In this document: positions 62,461 through 64,000 of the stretch, in pieces | Layout: every line of letters begins with the position of its first letter | Position numbering within the stretch: position 1 is the first letter of the stretch | NCBI GenBank assembly: GCA_964421245.1 | Contig: CAYQVW010000006.1 | Coordinates: 21,218 to 85,217, forward strand | DNA length: 64,000 nucleotides | DNA from: CAYQVW01 sp964421245 | GTDB taxonomy: Bacteria > Margulisbacteria > WOR-1 > XYC2-FULL-46-14 | Direction: 5' to 3' | Notes under the pieces: generated by a model | The model's database searches: none | Seen by the model: the letters and a program-made list of their open reading frames with translations, nothing else | Told to the model about the DNA's origin: nothing | Program-made: the position numbers and the translations under genes

Positions 62461-62931
62461 CTTGTAGGTTAAAACTAAAGAAACTTCTATTTTCTCTGTG
62501 TTAAGTTCTTTTGGAATTTTTGGAAATGGCACAGCTCTATTAATAGTAGCAATAGCTTCTTGATTTAGAATTTTATGTTTTGATGCTTTTGTAAGTTTTA
62601 ACTGGTTAATCTCCCCATCTTTTAATACCCAAAAGTTAAGCTTTGGAGATCCCTCTAAGCTTTTAGTTTTAGCAAGAGTCGGATATTTTTTAAATCGAGC
62701 GATCCTCTGTCGGATTTTGGCGAGATAGGAGTCTTTTATTTTTCCAGAAAGGTCTGAGCCCGCATGTTGTGGAACCTGCTCCTCCCGTCGCGGTTCCATC
62801 TGTCCAATGCTTATCGAAATCTCTCCCAAAGAATCTTTTTGAAGTTTGATGTTTGAGGTTTGAGGTTGCAGCAGTATGCCAAAATGAATAAACAACGATA
62901 TTATTAACGCTATTATTAATGGTTTATTCAT
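62452..62931 (-). CDS. TonB-like energy transducer
   Basis: 159 aa. One N-terminal membrane helix (about 4-22), a short periplasmic spacer (no long Pro-rich region), and a TonB/TolA C-terminal domain: QRIARFKKYPTLAKTKSLEG, LNFWVLKDGEINQLKL and INRAVPFPKIP. Last gene of an exbB-exbD-tonB operon, with an 8-bp overlap on exbD. It drives active transport through TonB-dependent receptors, none of which is in the window. Confidence 0.88.
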   Translation of the reverse strand: MNKPLIIALIISLFIHFGILLQPQTSNIKLQKDSLGEISISIGQMEPRREEQVPQHAGSDLSGKIKDSYLAKIRQRIARFKKYPTLAKTKSLEGSPKLNFWVLKDGEINQLKLTKASKHKILNQEAIATINRAVPFPKIPKELNTEKIEVSLVLTYKLD

Positions 62932-63313
62932 TAATAGTCGCGATTGAGAGATTTTGAATTTTACATGATTGAGCCAGATCCATGATTTTTGTCACTTGAT
63001 CCAGACGAACCTTTTTGTCTGCTTTTATAACAACATCTTTTTGTGTAGACAAGAATGTTGCTTTTAGATTTTTGTAGGTGCTCTTTTTTCCGTTTAAAAA
63101 GGTTTGGCCGGATGAATTTAGATAAATAGTTAGACTATTATTTTCTACATTTGATGCAAAAGCAGCTTTTGGTAGATTAACTTTAAAACCTTGATCCTGT
63201 TGAATAAATGATGAAGTTAAAAGAAAAAATATCAATAAAAGCAGCATGCAATCTATTAATGGTGCGATGTCTAGATAGTTTATTACGCGGAAACGTTTAT
63301 TCTTCGAGGTCAC
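62924..63313 (-). CDS. exbD: ExbD/TolR-family protein
   Basis: 129 aa from the GTG at 63313, which overlaps exbB by 17 bp; a longer opening to 63352 lies inside exbB. Single membrane helix LIDCMLLLLIFFLLTSSFI preceded by YLDIAPLIDCM, the motif with the essential Asp that conducts protons in ExbD. Periplasmic domain (VVIKADKKVRLDQVTKIMD) follows. Confidence 0.92.
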   Translation of the reverse strand: MTSKNKRFRVINYLDIAPLIDCMLLLLIFFLLTSSFIQQDQGFKVNLPKAAFASNVENNSLTIYLNSSGQTFLNGKKSTYKNLKATFLSTQKDVVIKADKKVRLDQVTKIMDLAQSCKIQNLSIATINE

Positions 63314-63680
63314 AGTATTTATCCAGTTTATTGTTGAATATATGATAAGCAATAAAAGATGGAATTGCGATCATTAGTCCGAAAGCGGTAGTCAAAAGTG
63401 CTTCCCAAATTCCTCCGGCCAGTAGTTGTGGGTTTACTCTACCAGATGCACTCTCTATTACCATAAAGGCACGAATCATTCCGGTTACAGTTCCAAGTAA
63501 TCCGAGCAGTGGGGCAGTGTGGGCGATGATTCCCAAAATATCGATACGCTTTTCTAGTTCTTTTACTGATTTTGTTTTAGAAAACATGTAGGAGCGTTCC
63601 ATTATAATAGTAAGGGATAGGATAGAACATCCAAATAAGAGCCACATAATAGGTCCGCCTTTTAGAATAAGATTGAACAT
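63297..63680 (-). CDS. exbB: ExbB/TolQ/MotA-family proton channel protein
   Basis: 127 aa, shorter than typical ExbB (about 220-240), but with the core: IMWLLFGCSILSLTIIMERS (helix 1), IIAHTAPLLGLLGTVTGMIRAF (helix 2, with the conserved Thr) and LLTTAFGLMIAIPSFIAYH (helix 3). The cytoplasmic loop between helices 1 and 2 is very reduced. TATAAT ends 6 nt before its ATG on the minus strand. Confidence 0.9.
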   Translation of the reverse strand: MFNLILKGGPIMWLLFGCSILSLTIIMERSYMFSKTKSVKELEKRIDILGIIAHTAPLLGLLGTVTGMIRAFMVIESASGRVNPQLLAGGIWEALLTTAFGLMIAIPSFIAYHIFNNKLDKYCDLEE

Positions 63681-63701
63681 ATATTAATTATACTATATAA
63701 T
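63673..63701 (+). promoter_or_regulatory. Promoter of the 66-aa gene, overlapping the exbB start
   Basis: TTGAAC (63673-63678), a 17-nt spacer and TATAAT (63696-63701). On the minus strand TATAAT at 63692-63687 serves exbB, so the two divergent promoters overlap and may compete. Confidence 0.6.
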
Positions 63702-63734
63702 CTCTCCAGGATTGTAGAAAAAGGAGGTAATGTT

Positions 63735-63935
63735 ATGAAATTATTTGATTGGTATGACGCGCAGGTTAAAAAGATGGATTGGCTCGATATTGGGTGCACA
63801 AAATGGTCGGCTGCTGTTTTTGGTTTGTTGCTTGCAAAGCTCTGGCCGCCGATACTAGGCCTCGATTGGTATTGGTATTTGATTATTGGTCTTGTGTTGG
63901 CTATTAGGCCGTTGTTGAAAGTATTTAAGAAGTAA
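63735..63935 (+). CDS. Small membrane protein
   Basis: 66 aa with AAAGGAGG just before the ATG. Amphipathic N-terminus (MKLFDWYDAQVKKMDWLDIG), then two hydrophobic segments (about 23-37 and 45-60) rich in Trp, ending in KVFKK. Small proteins of this layout recur in many bacteria, but the function is unknown. Confidence 0.7.
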   Translation: MKLFDWYDAQVKKMDWLDIGCTKWSAAVFGLLLAKLWPPILGLDWYWYLIIGLVLAIRPLLKVFKK

Positions 63936-63952
63936 TCGTTTTCTGTGATCTT

Positions 63953-63972
63953 CCCCCCAAAAAGTGGACACC
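63953..63972. other. Possible end of an insertion sequence at the window edge
   Basis: CCCCCCAAAAAGTGGACACC resembles terminal inverted repeats of IS3-like elements, which often contain AAAGTGGACA. Only 30 bp follow before the window ends, so no transposase can be seen. Confidence 0.25.
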
Positions 63973-64000
63973 GAATTATGAAGCCACAGATACCTTCTCA

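Overview
The window is an AT-rich, gene-dense stretch of bacterial chromosome with about 60 protein genes. No rRNA, tRNA, CRISPR array or complete insertion sequence was seen. The organism looks diderm: it has ExbB/ExbD/TonB, a PorV/PorQ-like barrel, other barrel-like proteins, and lipoproteins with lipoboxes. It carries a bacterial V/A-type ATPase, a membrane pyrophosphatase and a four-subunit 2-oxoacid:ferredoxin oxidoreductase, which suggests anaerobic, ferredoxin-based metabolism. A Ycf45-type R3H ATPase and a UPF0182 protein, both common in Cyanobacteria, together with many dispersed palindromes, fit an uncultured lineage near Cyanobacteria such as Margulisbacteria/Saganbacteria (WOR-1). 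That placement is inference; no marker phylogeny could be run.

Layout. 0-6 kb (+): CBS protein, CPA-type antiporter, enolase, H+/Na+-pyrophosphatase, tRNA-binding domain protein and a degenerate LuxR regulator. 6-9 kb (-): malQ with two orphan genes. 9-23.6 kb (-): a V-ATPase operon (H-I-K-E ... C-F-A-B-D) split between E and C by five genes: a twin CX10C protein, a coiled-coil/beta-barrel protein, a Ser/Thr kinase, a FlgD-like secreted protein and a PorV-like barrel. 23.7-31.9 kb (+): a 549-aa orphan, then wecA, wecB, murA, ybeY, a CBS/CorC protein and pyrG. 32-42.8 kb (+): uvrB, an EF-G2-like GTPase, dapA, queH, a phosphoesterase, a PHP protein, alr and dnaX. 42.8-45.4 kb: ybaB, an interrupted HExxH gene on the opposite strand, recR and a membrane protein. 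45.4-50.1 kb: porCDAB, HU and Ycf45. 50-54 kb: tandem PEBP lipoproteins, TSUP, yqeY, and a lipoprotein/barrel pair. 54-64 kb: ddl-ftsQ, UPF0182, MATE, pyrimidine phosphorylase, ftsZ and tonB/exbD/exbB.

How the genes may work together. The V-ATPase proteolipid has every residue of the Enterococcus hirae Na+ site, the pyrophosphatase has the K+-dependent signature, and the antiporter has a DD motif. Together they point to a sodium-based energy economy. A promoter inside the inserted block seems to drive two envelope genes together with the ATPase C-F-A-B-D half.

Two genome-wide habits stand out. First, many genes have an extended -10 (TGnTATAAT-like) ending only 6-11 nt before the start codon, which predicts leaderless mRNAs for ddl, ftsZ, uvrB, the MATE gene, atpH and others. 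Second, several families of short palindromes sit at gene ends and supply stop codons, Shine-Dalgarno sequences, a start region and even coding sequence, most clearly in dnaX and queH.
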